DNA of 64,000 bases from REEP01 sp964517265 (lineage in GTDB: Bacteria > Pseudomonadota > Alphaproteobacteria > Rhodospirillales > Defluviicoccaceae). Location of the stretch: contig CAZFBS010000009.1 in NCBI GenBank assembly GCA_964517265.1, positions 10,691 through 74,690 on the forward strand, given 5' to 3'. The position numbers and the translations under genes were made by a program. Positions 25,841-35,077 of this stretch are shown in pieces; the first letter of the stretch is position 1, and each line of letters begins with the position of its first letter. The notes under the pieces are model-generated. The model had not been told where the DNA came from. It made no database searches and saw only the letters and a list, made by a program, of their open reading frames with translations.

Positions 25841-26452
25841 ATGCACGGACTGATCAGGACGCTGGCAGCTGCGAGTATTGTCGTCGGTGCGTTGATAGGG
25901 GCTGAGCCGGCGATCAGCGACGACAGCGGTGCGGGTAACACGGGCAGCGAAGGCAGCGAGGGCAGCGAACAACAGGTTCCCCTCAACATCGCGATCCTCG
26001 ACGTTCAGAGCGTGTTCCAGAACGCGGCCGCGGTCAAATCGATCCAGGCGAACATGCGCGCCTACATCGAGGCCTACCGAGCCGGGACACAGCGAGAAGA
26101 GGAAGAAATCCGCGCCGCTCAGCAAGAACTCGCCAGCAAACGCGAAGGCTTGTCCGGCGAGGAGTATGAAGCGGAGCGCCGCAAGCTCGAACAACGGCTT
26201 CTGGAGGCGCAGGCGCGGGTCCAGGAACGAAAGCAGGGGCTCGACGAGACCCAGCAGCAAGGAATGAATGCGGTGCAGATGGCCCTGAACACCATCGTCA
26301 CCGAGATCGCGAGCGAGAAAGGAATTACGCTGATTCTGCGCAAGGACCAGACCGTTCTCAATGCGACGGCGCTGGAAATTACCGACGAAGTTCTCAAGCG
26401 TCTCAATGCGCGCCTGCCGGAAATCGAGATCGCCAGCCCCAGGAGCGAATAA
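25841..26452 (+). CDS. skp: Periplasmic chaperone Skp/OmpH family
   Basis: This is a Skp-like periplasmic chaperone, 203 residues, that holds unfolded outer-membrane proteins for BamA. A signal peptide spans about residues 1-26 (LAAASIVVGALIGAEPAIS). The trimerisation strand IAILDVQSVFQNAAAVKSIQ comes next, then long charged coiled-coil tentacles (about residues 80-160), and the closing strands ITLILRKDQTVLNA. Between signal peptide and fold lies a flexible linker with three Gly-Ser-Glu units encoded by a tandem 9-base repeat. The position between bamA and lpxD is the standard one. Confidence 0.9.
   Translation: MHGLIRTLAAASIVVGALIGAEPAISDDSGAGNTGSEGSEGSEQQVPLNIAILDVQSVFQNAAAVKSIQANMRAYIEAYRAGTQREEEEIRAAQQELASKREGLSGEEYEAERRKLEQRLLEAQARVQERKQGLDETQQQGMNAVQMALNTIVTEIASEKGITLILRKDQTVLNATALEITDEVLKRLNARLPEIEIASPRSE
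25943..25969 (+). repeat. Three tandem 9-bp units within skp
   Basis: GGCAGCGAR is repeated three times head to tail and encodes Gly-Ser-Glu each time, in the linker just after the Skp signal peptide. Being a multiple of three, copy-number change would only lengthen or shorten the linker. Confidence 0.8.
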
Positions 26453-26457
26453 AATAA

Positions 26458-27480
26458 ATGCCAGATCCGAGGTTTTTTCGCACTGCGGGCCCTTTTCCGC
26501 TCGGAGAACTCGCAACGATTGCCAATGCCGAACTGGCCGGCGGGGGCGACCCGCAGGCGCTGTTTTCCGACGTTGCGCCGATGGATCGCGCCGGTCCCGC
26601 AGATGTCGTTTTTCTCGACGATAAACGCTATGTTCCGCGGCTCGCTCATACGCAGGCCGGGGTCTGCCTGCTGCGGCCCGCGCTGGCGACACAGGCGCCG
26701 GCCGGGCTGGCCCTGTTGCTGACTGATGAGCCGCAACGCGGCTTTGCCCGCATTGCCGAAGCGTTCTATCCCCAAAGCGCTCCGCCGGCGACGATTGATC
26801 CATCTGCGGTCATCGCCGGATCGGCCATCATCGGTGAAGGGTGCTCGATTGCAGCCGGCGCGGTGATCGGTGAAGCGGCCGAAATCGGCGGCCATTGTGC
26901 CATCGGTGCGAATGCGGTGATCGGTCCCGGGGTTGTCCTGGGGAACAGCAGCATCGTCGGCGCCGGCGCTTCGCTGATCTGTTGCATTATCGGAGAGCGT
27001 GTCATCATCCATGCGGGCGCACGCATCGGCGAGGACGGCTTCGGCTACATCATCGGCCCAGGCGGCCACGATAAGGTGCCTCAGTTGGGGAGGGTCCTGG
27101 TGGGAGATGATGTGGAAATTGGGGCCAATACGACTATCGATCGCGGCGCTTTAGGGGATACGGAGATCGGTTCCGGAACGAAAATTGATAATCTTGTTCA
27201 GATCGGCCATAACGTGCGGCTGGGGCGGGGGTGCGTGATCGTTGCCCAGGTGGGGATCTCGGGCAGTACCTCGATCGGGGATTTCGTCATGATTGCAGGT
27301 CAAGCAGGCCTCAGCGGCCATCTGAGCGTGGGTAATGGCGCGCGTATCGGCGCCAAAAGCGGGGTAATGCGCGACATCGCGCCGGGAGAGACGGTGTTTG
27401 GCTATCCGGCCATGCCGCACAAACAGTACATGCGTCAGGTCGCGCTGCTTGCCGGTCTCGCAAGAAAGAAGGGGACCTGA
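26458..27480 (+). CDS. lpxD: UDP-3-O-acylglucosamine N-acyltransferase
   Basis: This left-handed beta-helix acyltransferase, 340 residues, adds the N-linked acyl chain to UDP-3-O-acylglucosamine, the third step of lipid A synthesis. The N-terminal uridine-binding domain has FPLGELATIANAEL. Many hexapeptide repeats follow (IGEGCSIAAGAVIGEAAEIG). The catalytic histidine is His251 in DNLVQIGHNVRLG. The C-terminal helix (PHKQYMRQVALLAGL) completes the fold. It starts six bases after skp, and fabZ begins four bases after it. Confidence 0.96.
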   Translation: MPDPRFFRTAGPFPLGELATIANAELAGGGDPQALFSDVAPMDRAGPADVVFLDDKRYVPRLAHTQAGVCLLRPALATQAPAGLALLLTDEPQRGFARIAEAFYPQSAPPATIDPSAVIAGSAIIGEGCSIAAGAVIGEAAEIGGHCAIGANAVIGPGVVLGNSSIVGAGASLICCIIGERVIIHAGARIGEDGFGYIIGPGGHDKVPQLGRVLVGDDVEIGANTTIDRGALGDTEIGSGTKIDNLVQIGHNVRLGRGCVIVAQVGISGSTSIGDFVMIAGQAGLSGHLSVGNGARIGAKSGVMRDIAPGETVFGYPAMPHKQYMRQVALLAGLARKKGT

Positions 27481-27483
27481 GGC

Positions 27484-27948
27484 ATGCCGTCCGCTCCCGC
27501 CGCCGCCGGCGCCACGATCGAAATCGACCGCATCAAACAGATGATCCCGCATCGCTACCCGATGCTGATGATCGACCGGATCGTGGATGTCGTTCCCAAC
27601 GAGCGCGCGACCGGGATCAAGAACGTCACCATCAACGAGCCCTTTTTTCAAGGTCATTTTCCGTCGTTCCCGGTGATGCCGGGCGTGCTGATCGTCGAAG
27701 CGATGGCGCAGACCGCAGCGGTTCTGGTTGTCGAGAGCCTCGGTCCCGAGAAGGAGGGCAGGCTGGTTTATTTCATGTCGATCGACGCGGCGCGGTTTCG
27801 CAAGCCGGTGGTACCCGGGAATACGATCAAGATTCATGTCGAAAGACAACGCAATCGCGGCAACGTTTGGAAGTTCAAGGGTCAGGCGAAAGTCGACGGT
27901 GTTCTTGTCGCCGAGGCGACCTATGCGGCGATGATCCGGGATCAATAA
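27484..27948 (+). CDS. fabZ: 3-hydroxyacyl-ACP dehydratase FabZ
   Basis: This is a hot-dog-fold dehydratase, 154 residues, that removes water from 3-hydroxyacyl-ACP during fatty-acid elongation. It competes with LpxA for hydroxyacyl-ACP and so balances phospholipid against lipid A. IPHRYPMLMIDRIVD begins the fold. The catalytic His58 lies in FFQGHFPSFPVMPG and Glu72 in IVEAMAQTAAVL. Its TAA stop shares one base with the lpxA ATG. The placement between lpxD and lpxA is strongly conserved. Confidence 0.97.
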   Translation: MPSAPAAAGATIEIDRIKQMIPHRYPMLMIDRIVDVVPNERATGIKNVTINEPFFQGHFPSFPVMPGVLIVEAMAQTAAVLVVESLGPEKEGRLVYFMSIDAARFRKPVVPGNTIKIHVERQRNRGNVWKFKGQAKVDGVLVAEATYAAMIRDQ

Positions 27949-28748
27949 TGGCAACCATCCATCCGACCGCTCTCGTCGACGCGCAGGCGGTGGTGGGAGC
28001 GGGGGTTCAAATCGGGCCCTACTGTGTTGTCGGCGCCCATGTTACGCTTGAAGATGGTGTCAGGCTTCACTCCCACGTGGTGATTGAAGGATTCACCCGG
28101 ATCGGTGCCAACACCTGCATCTATCCCTTTGCCTCGATCGGTCTTGCTCCGCAGGATCTGAAGTATCGGGGCGAGGCTTCGCGCCTCGAGATCGGGTGCA
28201 ACAACGTGATCCGCGAACATGTCACCATGAACCCGGGAACGGAAAGCGGGCAGATGATCACCCGCATCGGCAATCACTGTCTGTTCATGGTCGGGGCGCA
28301 TGTCGCCCATGACTGCACGATCGGCGATCACGTCATCTTGGTGAATTCCGCGACTCTCGGCGGCCACGTCGAGATCGGCGACTGGGCCATTATCGGCGGA
28401 CTGTCCGCCGCGCACCAATTCACCCGGATCGGCCGCCACGCCATGATCGGCGGTATGTCCGGGGTCGAAAACGACGTGATTCCGTTCGGGCGGGTCACCG
28501 GCAATCGCGCCCGCCTGGATGGCTTGAACATCATCGGTCTCAAGCGCAGAAACTTCTCGCGCGAGGAAGTTCATGCCCTGCGCCACGCCTACCGGCTCTT
28601 GTTTGCGCCCGAAGGAACAATGGCCGAGCGGCTTGATGACGTTGTCGAGGTGTTTTCGGACAACGAAAGCGTGATGGAGATCGTCAACTTCATCCGCGCC
28701 GACTCCTCGCGAGGGATTTGCCAGCCCCACCTCGAAGATGCCGCCTAA
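27948..28748 (+). CDS. lpxA: UDP-N-acetylglucosamine acyltransferase
   Basis: This encodes LpxA, 266 residues, a trimeric left-handed beta-helix that transfers a hydroxyacyl chain from ACP to UDP-GlcNAc, the first step of lipid A synthesis. Hexapeptide repeats run from the start (IHPTALVDAQAVVGAGVQIG). The catalytic base is His121 in VGAHVAHDC, equivalent to His125 of E. coli. The C-terminal helical domain follows (EEVHALRHAYRLLF). The ATG at 27948 overlaps the fabZ stop by one base. The 3' end overlaps lpxI by eleven bases. Confidence 0.97.
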   Translation: MATIHPTALVDAQAVVGAGVQIGPYCVVGAHVTLEDGVRLHSHVVIEGFTRIGANTCIYPFASIGLAPQDLKYRGEASRLEIGCNNVIREHVTMNPGTESGQMITRIGNHCLFMVGAHVAHDCTIGDHVILVNSATLGGHVEIGDWAIIGGLSAAHQFTRIGRHAMIGGMSGVENDVIPFGRVTGNRARLDGLNIIGLKRRNFSREEVHALRHAYRLLFAPEGTMAERLDDVVEVFSDNESVMEIVNFIRADSSRGICQPHLEDAA

Positions 28749-29571
28749 GCTCGGGATCATCGCCGGCGGGGGCGAGCTGCCGGTGCGGATCATCGAACGC
28801 TGCCGGGCGGCCGGCAGGCCGTTCTTCGTCCTCGCGCTGGAGGGGCAGACGCCGGTGGAGACGGTCGCCGGGACGCCGCACGCGTGGGTGAGAATGGGCG
28901 AGGGCGGCAAGGCGATCCGCCTTCTCCGCGAGGCAAAGACCGAGGAATTGGTGCTGGCCGGTCCCGTGCGGCGGCCGTCCATCGCCGAGTTGAAGCCGGA
29001 CCTGTGGACCGCGAAATTTGTTGCCAAGGTGGGTATCAAGTCTCTCGGCGATGACGGCATTCTGGGTGCGCTGGTGCGGGAGTTGGAGCAGAGGGAAGGC
29101 TTTCGGGTTGTTGGCGCCGAAACCCTGGTGCCGGACGTTCAGGCGAGCGAAGGGGTGCTCGGAGCGGTCCGGCCGGACGAGCAGGCGCGGAGCGACATCG
29201 CGCGCGGGATCGCGGTGGCCAGCGCCTTGTGCGCACTGGACGCCGGCCAGGCATGCGTCGTCCAACAGGGGCTGGTCCTTGCGATCGAGGCGATCGAAGG
29301 GACCGACGCGATGCTGGCGCGGGCGGGGGACCTTCGACGCGACGGACCGGGGGGAGTTCTGGTCAAGGTCGGGGTCGCCAAATCGGAAGGCCGCGCCGAC
29401 CTGCCGACCATCGGCTCGGGATCGGTCCATGCCGCCGCCGCCGCCGGCCTTCGAGGGATCGCGGTCGAAGCCGGCTGCGCGCTGATCGTCGATCGCGAAC
29501 AGGCGGTTCGGGCCGCGGATGCAGCCGGCCTGTTCCTTATCGGGGTGGGCGTCCCGCCGGCGTCGCAATGA
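28738..29571 (+). CDS. lpxI: UDP-2,3-diacylglucosamine pyrophosphatase LpxI
   Basis: This is the LpxI (DUF1009) type of UDP-2,3-diacylglucosamine hydrolase, 277 residues, which releases lipid X for LpxB. The N-terminal domain begins LGIIAGGGELPVRIIERCR. The middle region has LVLAGPVRRPSIAELKPDLW. The C-terminal domain carries AIEGTDAMLARAG and GVLVKVGVAKSEGRADLPTIG, the blocks typical of the family. LpxI replaces LpxH in alphaproteobacteria, which supports the taxonomic inference. It is nested between lpxA and lpxB with overlaps at both ends. Confidence 0.94.
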   Translation: MPPKLGIIAGGGELPVRIIERCRAAGRPFFVLALEGQTPVETVAGTPHAWVRMGEGGKAIRLLREAKTEELVLAGPVRRPSIAELKPDLWTAKFVAKVGIKSLGDDGILGALVRELEQREGFRVVGAETLVPDVQASEGVLGAVRPDEQARSDIARGIAVASALCALDAGQACVVQQGLVLAIEAIEGTDAMLARAGDLRRDGPGGVLVKVGVAKSEGRADLPTIGSGSVHAAAAAGLRGIAVEAGCALIVDREQAVRAADAAGLFLIGVGVPPASQ

Positions 29572-30815
29572 TTGATGCGGACATGCCGCAACGGCCGCTC
29601 GTCTTTCTGATCGCCGGGGAGCCGTCGGGAGATGCCTTGGGCGCCCACCTGATGGCGGCGCTGAAAAGACGCAGCGAGCGCCCGCTCGCGTTCATCGGGA
29701 TCGGCGGCCTGCGGATGGCGGACGAAGGCCTGCACAGCCTGTTTGCGATGGACGAATTGTCGCTGATGGGGGCCGCTGAGATTGTTCCCCACATCCCCCG
29801 CCTGCTGCGGCGCATTCGTGAAACCGTAAGCGCCATCTTGACCACGCAGCCCGATGTGGTGGTGAGCATCGATGCGCCCGCCTTCACGTTCCGTGTCGCC
29901 AAGCGAGTCCGGCGTCAGGATAAGAGTCATAGGCTGACGCTGATCCACTATGTCGCTCCACAGGTGTGGGCGTGGAAGCGGGGGCGCGCGCGTGAGGTGG
30001 CGGGCTACCTCGATCATTTGATGGCCCTGCTGCCGTTCGAGAGTCCGTACTTCGAGACGGAAGGCCTGCCATGCACCTTCGTCGGCCACCCGGTTGTCGA
30101 GAGCGGCGCAGACAAGGGGGATGGGGTTGGCTTTCGCGATCGCCATGGCCTGCCTGCGGATGCCGAGCTTGTCTGCATCCTGCCCGGGAGTCGCCGCAGT
30201 GAAGTCGGCCGTCTGCTTCCCGTGTTCGGCCAGACCCTCGCTCACCTCGCTCAAGCCAAGCCGACCCTGCGCGCGGTGTTGCCGGCGGTGGACGCCTGCC
30301 GATCGCAGATCATCGAAGCTGTCGAAGGCTGGCCGGTTCCGACCCTTGTGGTATCGGGTTCCGAGGAACGTTACGATGCCTTTGCCGCCGCCGACGTGGC
30401 CCTGGCCGCATCCGGCACCGTGGCGCTCGAACTCGCCATGGCGGGAACGCCGATGGTGATCACTTACAAGCTCAATCCGATCACCGCGCTGCTGGCGCGG
30501 CGGGTGATCAAGACCCGTTTCGTCAACCTGATCAACCTCATCCTTGATCGCGAGGTGGTCCCCGAGCTGTTGCTGGGTGCGTGCCGGCCGGACCGGCTCG
30601 CCGAGGCCGTAAGGCATCTTCTCGACGATCCGGCCGCCCGCGCGGCACAACGCGCCGGCGCGGAACAAGCCCTTCGTGCGCTCCACGGCGAAGGACTGAA
30701 GCCGAGCGAGCGGGCGGCGGATGTCGTCCTGTCCTGCATCGCCGGCAGCCAGGTCAGCCGGTCGACGAAATCCGCCCTGCGTGGGACGAATGGCGTTCCT
30801 TCAGCGCCTGCTTGA
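29568..30815 (+). CDS. lpxB: Lipid-A-disaccharide synthase
   Basis: This GT19 glycosyltransferase, 415 residues, joins lipid X to UDP-diacylglucosamine at the membrane surface. FLIAGEPSGDALGAHLM at the N terminus is diagnostic. YVAPQVWAWKRGRA and CILPGSRRSEVGRLLP mark the donor and acceptor domains, and ASGTVALELAMAGTPMVI is the nucleotide-site block. The ATG overlaps the lpxI stop (ATGA). The last twenty or so residues (from about AGSQVSRS) exceed the usual end of the family and run into the opposite-strand malQ 3' end, giving a 62-base convergent overlap. Confidence 0.96.
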   Translation: MIDADMPQRPLVFLIAGEPSGDALGAHLMAALKRRSERPLAFIGIGGLRMADEGLHSLFAMDELSLMGAAEIVPHIPRLLRRIRETVSAILTTQPDVVVSIDAPAFTFRVAKRVRRQDKSHRLTLIHYVAPQVWAWKRGRAREVAGYLDHLMALLPFESPYFETEGLPCTFVGHPVVESGADKGDGVGFRDRHGLPADAELVCILPGSRRSEVGRLLPVFGQTLAHLAQAKPTLRAVLPAVDACRSQIIEAVEGWPVPTLVVSGSEERYDAFAAADVALAASGTVALELAMAGTPMVITYKLNPITALLARRVIKTRFVNLINLILDREVVPELLLGACRPDRLAEAVRHLLDDPAARAAQRAGAEQALRALHGEGLKPSERAADVVLSCIAGSQVSRSTKSALRGTNGVPSAPA

Positions 30816-32955
30816 GAGCCAGCGTCACCGGGGCCGAGCCGAGGTCCTCGACCGGGAGCGATACTCGTCGCCGCCAGTTGGGGTACTCGTTGACGGTTCC
30901 CGGCAGGTTGATCTGCTTTTCCTCTTCGGTCATCTCGTCGATCTGCACCATCAAGAGAATCGCCGGTGAGAGGGCGAGATAGCGATGAATCGCGGCCACC
31001 AACGCCGGCGAGATCGCCGTCGCGGCTCTGTCTTGATCGCCTCGATCCGGCAACAGATCTTCTTCCGCCAGCGCGTTGATCAGGGTTTCCCGGTCCCGCG
31101 AGCGCCCCTGCCACTCACTCTGTTCTGCGGCAAGAGAGGGATAAAGCTTGAGGGTGCGGCGAAGCTCGATGTCCGATCCCTTCCAGAACCCCGCCAAGGT
31201 GGCAAGATCGTGCGTCGTCACGCACGCGAGCGCCAGATCGGGATATTCGTGGGGACGCTTGAAGCGATCGCCGTCCTTCTCGAAGTATAGAACGCGATAG
31301 GACAGAACGTTGGCCACCGCCATCCGCTCCCGGAACCCCTCGGGAACCGTGCCGAGATCCTCGCCGATGATCATGCAGCGGTTGCGCTGGCTCTCCAGGG
31401 CGAGAATACCGAGCAGGTCCTCGAACGGATAAGCGAGATAAACCCCTTCTTTCGCCGGAGCGTTTGCGGGAATCCAATACAGATGCAGCAGCGCCATCAC
31501 GTGGTCGATGCGAAGGGCCCCGGCGTGCCGCATGTTGGCGCGCAGAATCGCAATGAAGGGCTCATAAGCCTTGTTCTTCAACGCGACCGGGTTCAGCGGC
31601 GGCAGGCCCCAGTCCTGACCCAGCATGTTGAACGGATCGGGTGGGGCGCCGACATTCATTTCGGTCACCACGACATCCTGCTCGCCCCAGGCGTCGGCCC
31701 CGGCCGGATCGACACCCACCGCCAGATCGCGATAAAGACCGATCACCAATCCCGTCTCCGTGGCGCGCCGATGGACCTCTTCCAGTTGCCGATCCGCCTG
31801 CCATTGCAAGTACTCGAAGAACGCGATCCGCTCGTGGTGGATTTCGGCGAATTCCGCCACTTCCCGGGAATGAGGATCGCGGAAAGGCTCTGGCCACTGC
31901 TGCCAGGGGGCACGGCCGAAATGCTCCGAGAGCGTCTCGAACACCGCAAAGCGCCGCAAGCGATCGGCGCCGTGAACCTCCCGAAAGCGATGGAACGCCT
32001 CGTCCTCGAACGCCCCGTCCTTGCCCATCGGGGTGCGCATTTGATAGGTGGCAAAGACCTCCTTCAGCACCGCCTGCTTGAGGACCGCGACGCGGGCATA
32101 GTCGACCAGCGGCTCCGCCCGAAGGCGCTCGATTTCATCGCGCTGAGCCTCGGCGATCTCGCGCGCTCGCGCGGAGTCGGCAAAGTCGTCGACCTGTTCC
32201 ACATCGATGTAGAGGGTGTTGAGAAACAGCCGGCTGCTCGGCGAATAGGGGCTCGCCCGTTCCGCATCGCCAAGAAACAGGGCGTGGAGAGGATTGACAC
32301 CGACCGTGGACGCGCTCGCGTCGGCCGCCACGTCGACCAGTTGCCGGAGCGCGGTGAAGTCACCGATGCCCCAGTCGCGGCGGGAGCGCAAGGAGTAGAC
32401 ATGAGCGGAGACACCCCATCGCTTCTCACCCCGCACCAATGGCTCCGGCATGAAACAGGTGCGTGGCACCACGATCAGCCGCATTGCGCTGACATCGAGA
32501 TTCATCAGAACCAGATCGTGATATCCGACCGGCAGCTCGAAAGGCAGGGTCAACAGGCGGCGCTCGATGCGATCTCCGTCCACATCCCGGGCTTCCACCA
32601 ACGCCAGCTCGGACGGATAAAACATGAAGCGGTGTTCCCGCCCCTCTTCCTCCATCACCTCGCAGCACAGCTCCGTGGTCGTGTAACGCGCCTCCAGCGA
32701 GAGCAATATCTTGGGCCGTTCGCCGGTCCGTACAACGAGAACAGGGGGCAGGGGCCGTCGCCAGGACACCTCTTCCATGTGCCGCATGCTCGCCTCGGCC
32801 GTCGCGTCGTCTTCGGCCGCGATGCCGATGGCACCCAGGATCGTTCGCTTGGTGTCGTCGGAAGCCTTATGAAGATTGCCCCAGATGTCCCAGTATTGCT
32901 GCTCGATGCCGGCCAGTTCGGCCAACCGGTCGAGAGCCTTGTTCGATGTTGTCAT
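30754..32955 (-). CDS. malQ: 4-alpha-glucanotransferase (amylomaltase)
   Basis: This GH77 enzyme, 733 residues, disproportionates malto-oligosaccharides so that glycogen fragments can be recycled. The catalytic nucleophile lies in GALRIDHVMALLHLYWIP, the acid/base in MIIGEDLGTVPEGF, and the third aspartate in VTTHDLATLAGFW. About 200 N-terminal residues precede the barrel, as in the long bacterial MalQ form. I start it at the ATG at 32955, preceded by GGGGAGA, not at an upstream codon at 33000 inside the glgX end. It is the last gene of the minus-strand glgB-glgX-malQ series, 25 bases after glgX. Its 3' end overlaps lpxB. Confidence 0.95.
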   Translation of the reverse strand: MTTSNKALDRLAELAGIEQQYWDIWGNLHKASDDTKRTILGAIGIAAEDDATAEASMRHMEEVSWRRPLPPVLVVRTGERPKILLSLEARYTTTELCCEVMEEEGREHRFMFYPSELALVEARDVDGDRIERRLLTLPFELPVGYHDLVLMNLDVSAMRLIVVPRTCFMPEPLVRGEKRWGVSAHVYSLRSRRDWGIGDFTALRQLVDVAADASASTVGVNPLHALFLGDAERASPYSPSSRLFLNTLYIDVEQVDDFADSARAREIAEAQRDEIERLRAEPLVDYARVAVLKQAVLKEVFATYQMRTPMGKDGAFEDEAFHRFREVHGADRLRRFAVFETLSEHFGRAPWQQWPEPFRDPHSREVAEFAEIHHERIAFFEYLQWQADRQLEEVHRRATETGLVIGLYRDLAVGVDPAGADAWGEQDVVVTEMNVGAPPDPFNMLGQDWGLPPLNPVALKNKAYEPFIAILRANMRHAGALRIDHVMALLHLYWIPANAPAKEGVYLAYPFEDLLGILALESQRNRCMIIGEDLGTVPEGFRERMAVANVLSYRVLYFEKDGDRFKRPHEYPDLALACVTTHDLATLAGFWKGSDIELRRTLKLYPSLAAEQSEWQGRSRDRETLINALAEEDLLPDRGDQDRAATAISPALVAAIHRYLALSPAILLMVQIDEMTEEEKQINLPGTVNEYPNWRRRVSLPVEDLGSAPVTLALKQALKERHSSHAGRISSTG

Positions 32956-32980
32956 TGACGTCTCCCCGAATGGCAGCCTT

Positions 32981-35077
32981 TTAGGTGTCGCGCAGGACAA
33001 CGAACGAGCGATGGAGCAGCGGATACTTCTGGCCAGCGCGGAACGAATGAGCCTCCTCTTTGATCCGTCCCGTGTCGAACACCCGCACCCACGCGTTGGT
33101 GAACGGCGCGTCGGGCAGCTTGAACGAGAGAGGTCCGTCGTGGGCGTTCAGCAGCATCAGGAAGTGTTGGCCCTCGTCACTGTTGCCCGCCGATGCCGCA
33201 TTGCGATAGACCTCCATGCCCAGGCATCGCGCATAGGGGACGGACCAGTCCTTGGCGGTCATCTCGTGTCCTTCGGGAGCCAGCCACGCCACGTCCTTCA
33301 GGCCAATATTCCCGATCGGCTGCCCGTTTAGAAACTTCGTCCGCCGAAACACCGGATAATCGCGCCGCAGCTTGAGCAGCATGCGCACGAAGCGTTGCAG
33401 CGCAAGATCCTCTTCACTGCGCTCATCCCATTGCACCCAGCCGATTTCGTTGTCCTGACAGTAGGCGTTGTTGTTCCCGTGCTGGGTTCTGCCGAATTCG
33501 TCACCCGCCACCAGCATCGGTGTGCCTTGCGAGAGAAGCAGAGTCGCGAGCAGGTTTCGCTTCTGCCGCTCCCGCAACGCCCGAATGGACGGGTCGGTGG
33601 TCGGGCCTTCAACGCCGCAGTTCCAGCTGTGGTTCGCATCGGTGCCGTCGCGATTATCCTCGCCGTTCGCTTCGTTGTGCTTGCGCTCGTAGCTGACCAG
33701 ATCGTGCAAGGTGAAACCGTCGTGAGCGGTCACGAAATTGACGCTTGCCCACGGCCTGCGCCCCTTGTGGTGGAAGGTTTCGGAGGAACCGGACAAATGC
33801 GAGGCCATCCCGCCGATCATGTGATTGTCGCCGCGCCAGAATCGGCGGGTGGTGTCGCGGTACTTGTCGTTCCACTCCGCCCAGGTGGGCGGAAAGTTGC
33901 CAAGCTGATAGCCGTCGATGCCGATATCCCAGGGTTCCGCGATCAACTTGATCCGGGAAAGAACCGGATCCTGGACGATGGCGTCGAGGAAACCTGAGTA
34001 TGGATCGAACTGGTGGTGCTCGCGGGCGAGGGTCGTCGTCAGATCGAAGCGGAACCCGTCGACATGCATTTCCTGGACCCAGTATCGCAGCGAATCCATG
34101 ACCATCTGCATGACGCGCGGATGGCTGAGAGCGAGCGAATTGCCGCAGCCGGTGAAGTCCATGTAGTGCCGCTTGTCATGGGCGAGGATATAGTATGCCG
34201 CATTGTCGATGCCACGGAACGTGATGGTCGGCCCGAACTGGTTTCCTTCTCCGGTGTGATTGTAGACGACGTCCAAAATCACCTCGATCCCGGCGCTGTG
34301 GAGATTGGCCACCATCGTCTTGAATTCGCGCGCCGCGCGGCGGCTGTGCAGGCGATGATCGGCCGAGAAGAAATTGATCGAGTTGTAGGCCCAGTAGTTG
34401 CGCCGCCCTTTCTCCGCCAGATGGGGCTCATCAATGATCGTGTGGATGGGAAGCAGTTCCACGGCGGTGACGCCGAGCTTGACGAGGTAGTCGAGAACGC
34501 GCGGCGATCCCAAGCCGGCGAAGGTCCCGCGCTGGGGATCCGGAACGTCCGGGTTGAGCTTGGTGAATCCCTTGACGTGAAGCTCGTAGATGACGGTCTG
34601 GGACCATGGCGTGTTCGGGAAGCGTTCCTCGCCCCAGGTGAACGCCGGCTCGACAACGCGGCATTTCGGCATTGCTCGCGCGCTGTCGCGCCGGTCGAAG
34701 GACAAGTCTTTGCGGCTGCTGCCGCGACGATAGCCAAAAATCGCGTCACTGACATAGAGGGGGCCGTCAATGGCGCGGGCATAGGGATCGAGCAGAAGCT
34801 TGTTGGCGTTGAAGCGGTGACCCTGGCGCGGATCATATGGACCGTGAACCCGGTAGCCATAGAGCTGGCCCGGCTGCATTCCGACAATGTAGCCGTGCCA
34901 GATCTGGTTGGTGTACTCCGGGAGCGCGATCCGTTCGAGCTCCCGTTTGCCGCTGGCGTCGAACAGGCAGAGTTCCACAATCTCGGCATTGTCCGAGAAC
35001 AGGGCGAAGTTGACCCCCCGCCCGTCCCACGTCGCGCCGAGCGGCGACGGACTGCCCGGTTCAACCTTCCTTTGCAT
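32981..35077 (-). CDS. glgX: Glycogen debranching enzyme GlgX
   Basis: This GH13 isoamylase-type enzyme, 698 residues, hydrolyses alpha-1,6 branches left after phosphorylase action. The N-terminal CBM48-type domain begins SPLGATWDGRGVNFALFSDN. The catalytic barrel has DVVYNHTGEGNQFGP, the nucleophile in VDGFRFDLTTTLAR, the acid in LIAEPWDIG and the third aspartate in TAHDGFTLHDLV. NYWAYNSINFFS is characteristic of GlgX and TreX. Its start overlaps the glgB end by 17 bases with no strong ribosome-binding site, which suggests coupled translation. The product would feed MalQ, encoded directly downstream. Confidence 0.95.
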   Translation of the reverse strand: MQRKVEPGSPSPLGATWDGRGVNFALFSDNAEIVELCLFDASGKRELERIALPEYTNQIWHGYIVGMQPGQLYGYRVHGPYDPRQGHRFNANKLLLDPYARAIDGPLYVSDAIFGYRRGSSRKDLSFDRRDSARAMPKCRVVEPAFTWGEERFPNTPWSQTVIYELHVKGFTKLNPDVPDPQRGTFAGLGSPRVLDYLVKLGVTAVELLPIHTIIDEPHLAEKGRRNYWAYNSINFFSADHRLHSRRAAREFKTMVANLHSAGIEVILDVVYNHTGEGNQFGPTITFRGIDNAAYYILAHDKRHYMDFTGCGNSLALSHPRVMQMVMDSLRYWVQEMHVDGFRFDLTTTLAREHHQFDPYSGFLDAIVQDPVLSRIKLIAEPWDIGIDGYQLGNFPPTWAEWNDKYRDTTRRFWRGDNHMIGGMASHLSGSSETFHHKGRRPWASVNFVTAHDGFTLHDLVSYERKHNEANGEDNRDGTDANHSWNCGVEGPTTDPSIRALRERQKRNLLATLLLSQGTPMLVAGDEFGRTQHGNNNAYCQDNEIGWVQWDERSEEDLALQRFVRMLLKLRRDYPVFRRTKFLNGQPIGNIGLKDVAWLAPEGHEMTAKDWSVPYARCLGMEVYRNAASAGNSDEGQHFLMLLNAHDGPLSFKLPDAPFTNAWVRVFDTGRIKEEAHSFRAGQKYPLLHRSFVVLRDT

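Noticed and set aside
31483..32958. Plus-strand open frame opposite malQ
   Set aside because: It is a shadow frame with no family match. The minus-strand frame has complete GH77 catalytic motifs.
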